This document shows positions 45,823 through 55,686 of a stretch of 64,000 bases of DNA, in pieces. The DNA is from Phlyctochytrium arcticum (lineage: Eukaryota; Chytridiomycota; Chytridiomycetes; Chytridiales; Chytridiaceae): contig JAHLKI010000025.1 of assembly GCA_025602905.1 (NCBI GenBank), positions 186,001 through 250,000 of the forward strand, read 5' to 3'. The notes under the pieces were generated by a model. It saw only the letters and a list, made by a program, of their open reading frames with translations, was not told the origin of the DNA and searched no databases. Each line of letters begins with the position of its first letter. The first letter of the stretch is position 1. Made by a program: the position numbers and the translations under genes.

Positions 45823-48074
45823 CTAATCGAAAAGTGAATCAATGTCATAAACCAGCGAGTCATCATCTTCTTTGGTGTTGTTCTGCGGCGCAAAGTCTGA
45901 TTGACCTGTTGGCTGGTCCGTTCCAAACAGTTGATCAACCATATTGAAGTCAGACAACGTCTCCATGTATGTAGCTTCCCGACTCTGGAGGATGGCCTGG
46001 TCCCGAGGCACCCACTCCTGACCAGCTTCGAACTCTTCCAACTCGTCGATGCCCATCAGTTCGTCCATGTCAGTGATCATGTCCAGCTCCTCAGGTACTC
46101 CGTCGTTACGAGCGTCGAACCTTCCTGCAGCTGCACTTGACCTTTCCTTGGCGCTTGCATATGGTAATGCATCTTCAGTTGGGTCATCATCATAAGGGTG
46201 GACGTACTCATGCGGTTACGCTACTTGGTTTTTGTTGCCGCCATCATCGAAAATAACCCTTCAACGCCGGCCGCATGCACAACCACCTCAAACAAGATGC
46301 AGCAGAACCGTTTGAGTGGTCCGGTGACCTCCGTTGCCATGAGTTCCGTCCAGTACTGAAATGCATCCTGCGTCGCTATTGAGTTGTATGGCGGTAGATT
46401 GTTGTAGTATAATCTCGTCTAGAAACCTCAAAAGGTCAGCGAATTGTATGAGGAGAAGCCAAAATCGACCTGATTATTTACCTGCTCTTTGATGATGACT
46501 AGTTCAGACTTCTTGAATCCCCAATTCTGGGCGAGACGGAGCACATCCTTTTGCATATCAACCAGAGTGGTGTTCAGCGGCAACGCCACTCTTCGCAACC
46601 GTGGCGAGAGGAAGAAGGCAACCCGATAAATGGGGAGATCAAAGGTCTGGGCTCGATGGTCAATAGCACTGCCAGCGTGAATAGACCAATGTGTAAAGCG
46701 GACACCAACTTCAGCGGCCTTGACCTGATGATAAGTGGTAAGTAGTTCTTTCCAAATGTCCCCCAGGTTTGTAGAAGCAAACTCCAGCCGCGCAATTGCA
46801 TCAACCACGGGAGAGAGGATCTTGACAAGGTTGTCATTGTTGACAAAGTGTTCTCTGTCCCCGAGGATGGGTTTGATTGCTTTGTTCTTGATCTCCGGCG
46901 TGTCAATGGTGCGATCATTCATCATTTTGAGGCAGTGGGCGAATCCGTTCTCGTGGGATTGGACAGACAGGCAAACTTTGGCCATTGAATACCATCGCGT
47001 GTCCATATACGTAGAGATATCGTGTCGGATACCATGTTGCTTTGCGTACATCCGGAGTTGCTCGTGCCAGTAAGAAGAGGCGGAAAAATAGTTGACGATG
47101 ACCTTGTTCTTTCTGACAACTGCGTCTATTTCGGGGTGCTTGAGAATGTCTTTAACGATCAAGTTGAAGACGTGAAGGCAACATGCGATGCACTGTATGG
47201 CAGCTGATTCTTGTTGCAACAAATCTCGCAGGTTGATCATAGGATTGGGGTTGTCCGTCACAACCGCAACGATCTTTTTAAGTGAAACCTGCTTCTTCAT
47301 CAAAGAGGCCAAGATAGCAGCGCGGAGATTGACCGCTGTGTGTCGCTGCCTATGCAACTCCAGTACATCAATGAATATCTTGAAACGTTCGCCTTTCACT
47401 AGCATCATGGCATAGATGCTGTTGTCAGACACATCAGTCCAGCCGTCCAGCGAAAGGGTTAAATGGTCTTGCTTGTCCAGTAGAGCCTCAACATTCAGTT
47501 CGTAGGAGGCGTGAAGTATGGGCAGTTGGTTTGAAATAAGGTTGTCCCGATTCGGCAAGGTGTAGACTGCCCCTGCAGGCTCTTTCTGATATTCTCGGAA
47601 GTAAGGGTTCTGGAGAAATGCGAATGGGATGTTGGAAGTAATGATGGCCTGAAGTAGCATGATGTGCAATTTTGTGGTACGCTGTTTCGAGATAGGATGG
47701 AAGAATCGGGCCTCGTCGACACGTTGTCGGTTGAAGCCGATTACACTACCGGAACCAGCACTACTGGCAACTCCAGTGGTTTGATCTGTTGTTTCGGAAT
47801 CACGGTCCTGCAGCAGGTGCTCCTTGATGTTCTTCACTCTGTATTCAGCTTTGGCATCCTCGGGGATCAACGTACAGCTGGTGCTGACATGGGCGAACAA
47901 CATAGCTGGTCGGGCCGAAGGGAAGATTTGCGAGCAATGCTTGCACTTGGCGGTACGTCGGCGATGAGTACTCATATCTTTGGAGACCAAGAATCCCTTC
48001 CATTTGGAAGCAAAGCTGGAATTGGGCTCTTTCCAATTATGAGTGGGGGTAGATGAGGAAGCCATGTCGAGCAA
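45823..48074 (-). pseudogene. hAT-2 transposase (BED finger)
   Basis: The first 548 codons (48074-46428; MASSSTPTHNWKEP a few codons in) are open. They include the BED finger CKHCSQIFPS...FAHVSTSC, LTLSLDGWTDVSDNSIYAM (Asp), AVVTDNPNPMINLRDLL with CCLHVFNLIVKDIL (Asp, CxxH region), STYMDTRWYSMAKV and FFLSPRLRRV. After the stop at 46428 the dimerisation domain continues in another frame: QYWTELMATEV, HAAGVEGLFSMMAATKTK, an in-frame TAG (Gln if CAG), RNRMSTSTLMMMTQLKMHY. An acidic tail runs on to 45823 (MITDMDELMGIDELEEFEAG). About 720 residues in all. Unrelated in detail to hAT-1. Terminal repeats were not found. Confidence 0.88.
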
Positions 48075-48079
48075 AAGAT

Positions 48080-48950
48080 ACCAAAGTTCAGAAAACTAGT
48101 GATGAAAAGTAATGAGTGAGACAAAACTTTACTTTTCAAGTCAAGTGTAGGCGCTCATACCTTGTTACAGAACAATAGAAGGGAACTATGTTCAGACTAA
48201 GTACGGTACTGTCAAAGTACAGTTGGGAAGTTCAAGAACAGGGACGGATAAGACTCGTTAGACAAGGGGACAAGGTGCAGAGTGATATCAATGTATTCAA
48301 GTTCCGGGGCCAGTTATACATTACAAAGGGGGCAGGCAAGACGTCGCCCTATTATACAGTTTTGCTACAAATTCTGACTATGCTAAGGGGGATTCAACCA
48401 GGACCTCTAACCCCCTACTGCTGTCCTACCGCGCCCTCCTTTCCTTTCAAACTAAGGCCAATCGGCTTCCTTCTTCTATCCGATTGGTGCAAGCGTGCGG
48501 GCTCCTATCTTTGGGTTGTCGCGAGAACTGGCATTGGCCTATGAGTCCAGTTATCAAGCTTGTGTCTTGTTGGTGATGAAAGAAGATCGCAATGCTGAAC
48601 AAGATGCTGGTTGTGACATACGCGACGCGTCCTGGCTGTGTACTTCATTCTGGGTCACGCTCCTGGGAGCGGACAGGCCCTGCGCAAAGGGATACCATAT
48701 TAGGATATATGATGTTGTTACCTAGACAACCGCGCCAGTTGCGCCAATTAAGCGGTCCCCAAAGGCACCTGGCGCCAGTGGCGCGCCATGCTGCGCTGCG
48801 CCAGTGGCGCGCCAACACGCGCCTTGCCAACCACCCTACTGAGGTCCGGCAGAAATTGAAAAGTCACAGCGAGACTGAAAAATACAGTACACCCCGCAAG
48901 ATATCGTTCTAATTCACCCGAGAGCCCCCACCAACGCACCATTTGACAAT
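48080..48950. other. Non-coding stretch with GC-rich palindromes
   Basis: 48,188-48,544 is open on the plus strand but resembles nothing and may be transposon-end sequence. 48,730-48,830 holds repeated GGCGC blocks and two TGGCGCGCCA palindromes. Confidence 0.4.
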
Positions 48951-48985
48951 TTGGAGAGCTCTATAGCGCATGATATCTTTGAGGA

Positions 48986-49403
48986 GATCCACAAGTCGGC
49001 CCTCACGTACCCAAAACAGAAGTTCCTATCACTGATGGAGCTGATGTTGCTCCTAACACAAGATCTCCAATACCGGCTCCCAAAAACGTTGGAAAAGCGA
49101 TGGGAAGCGTTGAGAAAACAGAAAGATGACCCGGAGGCAGCGATCGAAGCGGTAAGTTTTCTTCGCACACCTTGTTTGTTAACGGTGAACGAGAATGACA
49201 ACAAAGAAAACCCTCCCGCCAGCAAAGATCACATCGTCGATTGGTTTGCTGTGCGCTATCAGCAAAGCGGCAGTCGGTGGGAATGGGCGAAGTCTTACGC
49301 CAATGCCAAGAAATGGTACCCCTTGGAGTATGAATCGCTTTAGTTGAAAGCTTTCAAGCAAAGGGTGTATTGAAGAGTCACAAAACTTTTTGGGGATAAA
49401 GCC
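48986..49403 (+). repeat. Inverted duplication, arm 1 (418 bp)
   Basis: Nearly identical to the reverse complement of 50345-50762, starting at GATCCACAAGTCGG and ending at GGGGATAAAGCC. It carries a copy of the same coding segment, but with TAG at 49342 where arm 2 has GAG. Confidence 0.92.
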
Positions 49404-49410
49404 TAGGACT

Positions 49411-49617
49411 GTCCTAGTGGCAAAGTTATGCAAAATTCGGCACCTGGCAAGTTGCTGGCTCCATTTGCATTGTTTGTTCGGGAAGTTGTTCGTGTAACTC
49501 ATACGTTGCATGGCTGGGTTCCAGCCGCCCTGCCATTGAATATGGGAGCTTTTGGCGGCCCACTGCGGGACGTTCCTGTCCTAGTGGCATAGTTATGCAA
49601 AATTCGGCACCGGGCAA
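49411..49617. repeat. 40-bp direct repeats bounding about 130 bp
   Basis: GTCCTAGTGGCAAAGTTATG... at 49411-49450 and GTCCTAGTGGCATAGTTATG... at 49578-49617, two differences. They could be ends of a tiny element or a duplicated flank. The interval between them has no gene. Confidence 0.65.
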
Positions 49618-49877
49618 AGTCATGTAGTGACCGACGGAAACGTCACGGGCACTCCGCGGTGACGGGCGCGCAATGCATCACAATTCCAAAAACAAATCAA
49701 CTTCCATCAAGGCATCCCAAAATTTGCAGAGAGAAAGACTATATTTTATGGCAAAGAGTAGAAAGGAAACCGGAGAAAATGTGAGAAAGAGAAGGAAACT
49801 ACACTACAAACTACTATTAAGGAGCTAAACTAAAAAGATTAATAAACTAGGACTTGCTGAAGGAATCTGCGCCAGAG

Positions 49878-50117
49878 TTAAGACGACTTGGAGGAAGAAG
49901 CAGGGCCAAACAGACTCAGAATGTTACCATCCTTCGCGGTCACTCTTTTCTTGCACCGGAGTTCTTTCCCATCACACGTTCTTTTGTTGGATCCGCAGTA
50001 TGGGCATTGTTGTTCACAGCGTTTTTGCGCACCATTGCATATCTTGCCTTTCCCCTTGCACGAATTGCACCGCAAGGCGACCTTTCTCTTCTTCTTTGGT
50101 GGCTCTGGAAACAGCAA
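49878..50117 (-). CDS. Cys-rich protein with basic NLS-like start
   Basis: The first residues include PPKKKRKV, the classical basic nuclear-localisation type. Two modules of the same spacing follow, CX2CX6CX6C (CNSCKGKGKICNGAQKRC and CPYCGSNKRTCDGKELRC), separated by three residues. The pattern overlaps the fungal Zn(II)2Cys6 spacing. Upstream on the same strand, 50164-50370 is an open Ala/Ser/Pro-rich stretch, and GTAAG at about 50163 with TTTCCAG at about 50107 would make a short intron, though I could not reconcile the phase. It may therefore be the 3' exon of the gene that begins in arm 2. A DNA-binding role is inference. Confidence 0.4.
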   Translation of the reverse strand: MLFPEPPKKKRKVALRCNSCKGKGKICNGAQKRCEQQCPYCGSNKRTCDGKELRCKKRVTAKDGNILSLFGPASSSKSS

Positions 50118-50344
50118 GTTTATATACCATTTAACGATTGGAGGCTAAATTCTTGTTCTTACCTAACCGTAAGTGATGAAGGAACCCACGCCGAGGGACG
50201 AAGCGATGAGGCGGGCGCAGGAGACAATGTTGAAGGAGAGCCAGACGCGGCGGGTGTGGAGGATTCTGTCCGGAGGATTGTGGAAGCCGAGGCTGCTGTG
50301 GCGGTTAATACGGACGAAGCAGGCGGTGCCGACGCGGGGGGTTT

Positions 50345-50762
50345 GGCTTTATCCCCAAAACGTTTTGTGACTCTTCAATACACCCTTTGCTTGAAAGCTT
50401 TCAACTCAAGCGATTCATACTCCAAGGGGTACCATTTCTTGGCATTGGCGTAAGGCTTCGCCCATTCCCACCGACAGCCGCTTTGCTGATAGCGCACAGC
50501 AAACCAATCGACAATGTGATCTTTGCTGGCGGGAGGGTTTTCTTTGTTGTCATTCTCGTTCACCGTTAACAAACAAGGTGTGCGAAGAAAACTTACCGCT
50601 TCGATCGCTGCCTCCGCGTCATCTTTCTGTTTTCTCAACGCTTCCCATCGCTTTTCCAACGTTTTTGGGAGCCGGTATTGAAGATCTTGTGTTAGGAGCA
50701 ACATCAGCTCCATCAGTGATAGAAACTTCTGTTTTGGGTACGTGAGGGCCGACTTGTGGATC
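50345..50762 (-). repeat. Inverted duplication, arm 2 (418 bp)
   Basis: Mate of 48986-49403. The two arms are separated by 941 bp and could fold back on each other. Confidence 0.92.
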
Positions 50763-50812
50763 GCCTGCAGCGGGCTCGTGGTTCGCTGCGCATTGTCCGC
50801 ACCACTGCGCAA
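50375..50812 (-). CDS. Hypothetical protein encoded in the inverted duplication
   Basis: Open frame of 145 codons: LTYPKQKFLSLMELMLLL, LPKTLEKRWEALRKQKDDAE, VSFLRTPCLLTVNENDNK and IVDWFAVRYQQSG, ending FKQRVY. It stops at TGA (50375), which would be Arg if CGA, and the frame then runs on through KRFGDKAKPPASAPP towards the Cys-rich ORF. The arm-1 copy stops six codons earlier. No known domain. Probably part of a mobile element, as it is duplicated. Confidence 0.35.
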   Translation of the reverse strand: MRSGADNAQRTTSPLQAIHKSALTYPKQKFLSLMELMLLLTQDLQYRLPKTLEKRWEALRKQKDDAEAAIEAVSFLRTPCLLTVNENDNKENPPASKDHIVDWFAVRYQQSGCRWEWAKPYANAKKWYPLEYESLELKAFKQRVY

Positions 50813-51003
50813 ACAGCGCAGTGCCGTGCCACATTACACGTGTTGTTTTGTTTTTCTTTTTGTGTATCCCATCCTGCACTGTACATTTCATACTCTTTAC
50901 GCTTTCTCTTCCCTCTGCGCTAAAAGCAATACACAACCCGACTCACGCACCCTGGGAAGGTGCATTACTGTCCATACCACTTTTTACCCAAAAACGCTAC
51001 ATG
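50810..51003 (+). repeat. Possible remnant of the Gypsy-2 5' LTR
   Basis: The stretch ends ...CTACA directly before TGGTAGCACCAC (51004), the same primer-binding-like 12-mer that follows the Copia-1 LTR, 112 bp upstream of the gag ATG. With no second LTR copy in the window, the start cannot be fixed. Confidence 0.35.
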
Positions 51004-51115
51004 GTAGCACCACCCCATCAGCAATCCTACTAGCCTCAAACCGTCCGTTTACCCTTTCGACTCGACCTTTGGCTTCTACCTCTTTCGCTTCTTTCTACTC
51101 TTTGTTCCGTTCAAC

Positions 51116-52516
51116 ATGGGTTCTGGACAAAAGCAGGCTGTGGCGCGCAAGACCAAAAGCAAAGGCAAGCCGAGTGAAGAGGGCCACGTCTTTAGTACTA
51201 TAGAGAGCGGACCTCCCCTCCTGGGTGAAGACCAAACTGAGGCTGGAGAGATCGGCCAGCATTCTGAGACATCCTCCATTGCTGGAGAAAGAGATGCTCA
51301 GGAGACTGGTTCGACCAGCACAGACAACCATGCGGGAGGCGTCGTACCCATGATGGTCGACGAAGAGCCCCCGAGAGACGTGGTTAGGCCCTCTGAGGGA
51401 CCTACGGGGATGACTGGTGTTTCCCTCTCGGGTATTGCCACCTCCGCGGCGTCCGCTCTTGGAGGAGCCATCGCTGACATCGCGGACAAGCAACAGCTTA
51501 CGGCAATTCTCACATCCTTGACGGAGGAGATTGCTTCGCTCAAAGCTGACGTGGCCGCTCCCGATGGCAATGGCCAACAAGGACACTTGTTTGATTCAAT
51601 GCAAAACAAGTCACTCCAGCGCAAAGCTGAAAATGCCATGTTCTCGGGAGAGGGTAGTGACGTTGCGTCACACAAGAAGATCCGTGACTTCTTGGATAAG
51701 CATTATGCTTTCCTTGACCATTCTCCCGCCAACGAGGACCAGCGCGCGGGGCGATCGTTCGTGGATTACATGGAACGCGCCCTTGAGGGAACAGCCAAGG
51801 ACTGGTTTTCCTCCATGACCCTGGCCGAGAGACCCGCAAACCGGGAGGAGTTTGAAGCGAAGCTCAGGGAGCGCTTCGAGCCACGAAACGCGCGGGACGC
51901 CATTTTGACCAGGCTCCGTCAGCTCACGTGCCGAAATTACTAGGCCTATATCTCCGCCTTCAGCAGGATCACTGGCGAATTGAGAACCACCAGCACCGCC
52001 CATAGCCCCATTGACGAAGATCAGATGCGACGCTACTTTCGTGACGGACTGGAACGGGGAGGGGAATTTTGGAGTCGCCTGATGCAGGCTGTTTTCGGAA
52101 TGCATCCCGACGCCAACCTCACCCAGATCCAAACGGCTACCACCCAAACCCTCCAAGTGTGGGGATGCGACAATGACGGGGCCTATGTCCCTGTCGCGGG
52201 TGGAACCGGAAAAGGCAAGGGTCCCACCTCTGTGCCGGCTGCCAATAATGGCCCGGCGAAGAACGGTGGTGGAAAGAGTCCCAAAGCCAACGTCTCTGCG
52301 GCAAATGGCAAAACCCACAACCATGGTAAGCCCTATGCTTACCAAGGGCGTGGAGCCAACGCTGGAGCCAGCGGATCCGGGTCAAGTTCATCTCCCGGAC
52401 CTCGCAAAAACAACCAGCAGGCCGAGTCAGACCGCATCTGGTGCTACTGCTGCAGTAGTGGCGACCATTGGTCTGCCAGATGTCCCAATGCCAAACGCCG
52501 CAATCCAAAAAACTAG
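51116..52516 (+). pseudogene. gag: Gypsy-2 Gag
   Basis: From ATG 51116 (MGSGQKQAVARK). It has an acidic Ser/Gly-rich N-terminus, a coiled-coil-like LTAILTSLTEEIASLKADV, a capsid core (KIRDFLDKHYAFLDH, ALEGTAKDWFSSM, LRERFEPRNARDAI), one in-frame TAG at 51941-51943, then YISAFSRITGEL, RRYFRDGLERGGEFW and a knuckle CYCCSSGDHWSARC. The aligned Gypsy-1 residue at the TAG is Ala, so a Gln codon changed by C-to-T is plausible but not proven. Pol follows in another frame. Confidence 0.92.
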
Positions 52517-55500
52517 ATCCGGCAAGCAATAACAACACAGGTCGTTTGCCGCAGGATGGTTTGGTCAGATTAGATAATCCTTTTGTTTTTAATAACTTTT
52601 CTAATTCAAATACAACCGTATCCATCAATACTGTGTCCACTTTTACATTTACCGAAGAAGTTCAGTCCTCGAGTCCACAATCACAAGCTACGCAACGAGG
52701 AGATACACGATCGGAGGTCAAGGAATCATCAAAACCGATGCAGCTGTCTGGCGTTGTTCGGGTTGCACCGATTGGAGGTTCCTTGGATGAAGATCGTTAT
52801 GCTCCACGCCGTGTTGCTTGTGGACCTGAACCGGTAATTGCTCAAAATGCCTTTGTTGTTCATGCGAAGTTGAATGGCAAGATGGCCCGTATTCTTGTCG
52901 ACACCGGGTGCGATACCCTGATGATCAACGACAAGTGGGTCAGCCAACATAAGTTCCCAACCTATCAACCCAGCTCTACTATCGAAGTAGAATGGGGAGA
53001 CGAGGGAGAAACCTTCAAGTCGAATCGAATGATGCTAGGAGCCCTGGACCTCTACTGCGATCACAACAAATGTTCCTTCGGTGAGCTACCGTTCATTGTT
53101 GCGCCATTACGCGTAGATGCCATTGTGGGACTACCTTTCATTCTCGGCCTTGAAGGACTCCAGATTGACAAGGTTGATGAACGTCCTCGCATGTCTTTTA
53201 TGTTTGAAGGCGTTCGTCGCCTATGCGAAGCAAGACCGGTTTCACGAAAACGTGAGCAACAACCATCCTGCAATGCTGCCCACTTACGTGCGTTTGACTG
53301 CAATCTCGACTCGCCTCGCCTTCAATCACCTCTCGCCTTGGTCAAGGACGTCACAACCCACCTCAAGGCTGAAAAATTTCTCCGAGCAATGCGAAAGAAG
53401 GAGTTCACATCAGTTTTTGCAGTCAATGTCAACGTACTCCAGTGGATAGATGGCAACGGACATATCCGCGAGGCACCGGTCTCCGCACGAGTTACCGCGG
53501 CTGCAAGTACAAGTAGTACCGACAGCGCGGCCAATGGACAAAAAGCTACGGACGAAGATCCGCTCGCGTCCATTCCGGAAGACAATCCGTTACTGCCAAT
53601 CTTACGAAAGTTCAAGAAGACAGTTTTCACAGAGCTACGCACGTTACCACCTTCTCGGGGCAAAGACGACTTCAAAATTGAAATCGACGGCGTAGAACGA
53701 CCTCTGTCGGTGCCCTTGCGTGCAATGGGCCCGAAGGAACTGGAAGAACTTCAATGGCAAATTACAACGTTGCTTGCCAAAGGGTGGATTCGACACTCGT
53801 CCAGCCGTGGGGTGCAGCAGTTCTCTTTGCGCCAAAGAAAGACGGCACTCTTCGTTGTTGTATCGACTACCAAGGGTTGAATAAGCAAACGAAAAAAGAC
53901 CGAACACCTTGGCCGCATCTTGGAGAATTGCGACACCGCACCGTTGGCAAGAAATACTTCTCCTCTCTTGACATTAAGGAAGCCTATCACTGCGTCCGGA
54001 TTCGCGAAGGTGATATCCAGAAGACTGCTTTCCAGACGTTGTCATGCCATTTGGGTTGACTAATGCACCCGCAACGTTCCAACGCATCATGAACAAAGTC
54101 TTCGGGAACATGTACGACGACTATGTTATCTCGTACCTTGACGATATCCTCGTCTTTTCAGATACGCTTGAAGAACATCAAAAGCACGTCGAAACTGTTT
54201 TGGCAACTCTTGAATCAAGTGCTCTGTACGTCAAACCATCCAAATGCTCGTGGGCAGTACAGGAGGTTGAATTTTGCGGTCATATGTTGGGAACATCCGG
54301 TGTGCGAATCTCGGACAGCAAAGTTGCTGCCGTGAACAATTTCGCCACTCCCAAGAACTTCAAAGATATTCAATCCTTCCTCGGTTTGACAAATTACTTG
54401 TCATCTTACATTGTACGCAAGGATCGCGCATCCCCTATCGGAGGTACAGTCTGGCAATAACCCGTGGAAATGGGGCGATGCGGAGATATCAGCGTTTAAA
54501 ACACTGAAAGAAAAAATCTCAACGGCTCCTGTTTTGACGCCGTACGATCCTGCCAAAGAAGTCTATGTGTTTTCGGACGCATCCGGCTTCGCCATCGGTG
54601 GATGGCTTGCTCAGCCAGTTGACGCAGACGACCCCATGCCCTCTCCGTTACCTACGACGGTACATGGATTCAAACACCTGCCCAAACTGCGATCGGTCTT
54701 GTATTTTTCCCGAAAACTACAAGATGCGGAGACACGGTACCCGGTCCACGAACAGGAACTCCTCGCCCTCGTCAAAACGTTGAAAGCCAACCGACAGTTC
54801 CTTTTGGGACGCCATTTCCGTGCGTTCGTCGATCACAAATCTCTGATCTATTTACAGGGTCAGCAGCATTTGAGTCGACGACAAGCAAATTGGGTCGAGT
54901 TCCTTCAACAATTTGACTTTGACATTGAGTATCTCCCTGGCGAATGGAACACGGTGGCCGATGCCCTGAGTCGAAACCCCTATTATGCCCCGCGATGTGC
55001 TGATTGCGCCCAGCGTGTTACGATCAACGCCATCGCCGTGCATTCCGCCTGCACTCCTAGCGACAAGTCTAATCTTGTTGTATCGGTCAACGCTGCGCGT
55101 GCCAAGAAACGTGCCAAGAAGCAACTTGCACAGGCAACACAACAACTCGAGCTCCCCGTTGACCTGACGGTTTGGGCCGAATTGTTGCTTACAGACGACT
55201 TCGCTCTTCAAATGCAAAAGACACTTGAAGACAAGGCATCGGCGCCGCACACCTTGACGGTCCCTGAACGGCGTTATTCCGTGGAAGTCCTTCCGGAGAA
55301 AAGCAAAAACGGTGAAACCCTCACCTTGCTCCGTTACGAAGATTGCCTGTATGTACCCGATGCCCTCCGAAGTGCATTGCTCGCGCAATATCACGATACG
55401 TTGGTTACGGGTGGCCATACTGGTAAACATTCGACATATGGTCGTCTGCTGCAAGAATACCATTGGCCGACCATGGAACGCAACGTTGCAGCTTATGTTC

Positions 55501-55536
55501 GCACATGTGCCACTTGTCAATGCTCTTGCAGCATAT
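52468..55536 (+). pseudogene. pol: Gypsy-2 Pol (protease, RT, RNase H, truncated integrase)
   Basis: Protease: ARILVDTGCDTLMINDKWV. RT: GWIRHSSS, then a frameshift near 53805, VLFAPKKDGTLRCCIDYQGLN, KYFSSLDIKEAYHCVRI, a small deletion with frame change near 54045, MPFGLTNAPATFQ, YLDDILVFS (catalytic) and a frame change near 54410. RNase H: YVFSDASGFAIGGWLAQ, HEQELLALVKTL, RAFVDHKSLIYL and ADALSRNP. Integrase: only the HHCC finger is left (HDTLVTGGHTGKHSTYGRL...CATCQ). It breaks off at about 55536, where the AT-rich virus-like element starts, so the DDE core and 3' LTR are missing here. Confidence 0.93.
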
Positions 55537-55571
55537 GATGTAGGATGGACTCTTTGTTGGATCTTCCTGTC

Positions 55572-55611
55572 GAATTCATGTAGATAAACAAGTCTTCGTC
55601 TACATGAATTC
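55572..55611. terminator. Perfect 13-bp hairpin at the edge of the virus-like element
   Basis: GAATTCATGTAGA (55572-55584) and TCTACATGAATTC (55599-55611), 14-nt loop. It lies 75 nt downstream of the integrase stop codon. It could be a transcript 3'-end hairpin or part of a terminal repeat; the function is inference. Confidence 0.6.
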
Positions 55612-55686
55612 ACATTTGGTTCCTACTTCTCTCCCTTTTCTCATATTTCTCTTCTTTTCTCAATCTTCCATCGCGAAATTCAGGAA

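Noticed and set aside
48188..48544. 118-aa plus-strand ORF as a gene
   Set aside because: No recognisable composition or motif and it lies in a region of element ends; not supported.
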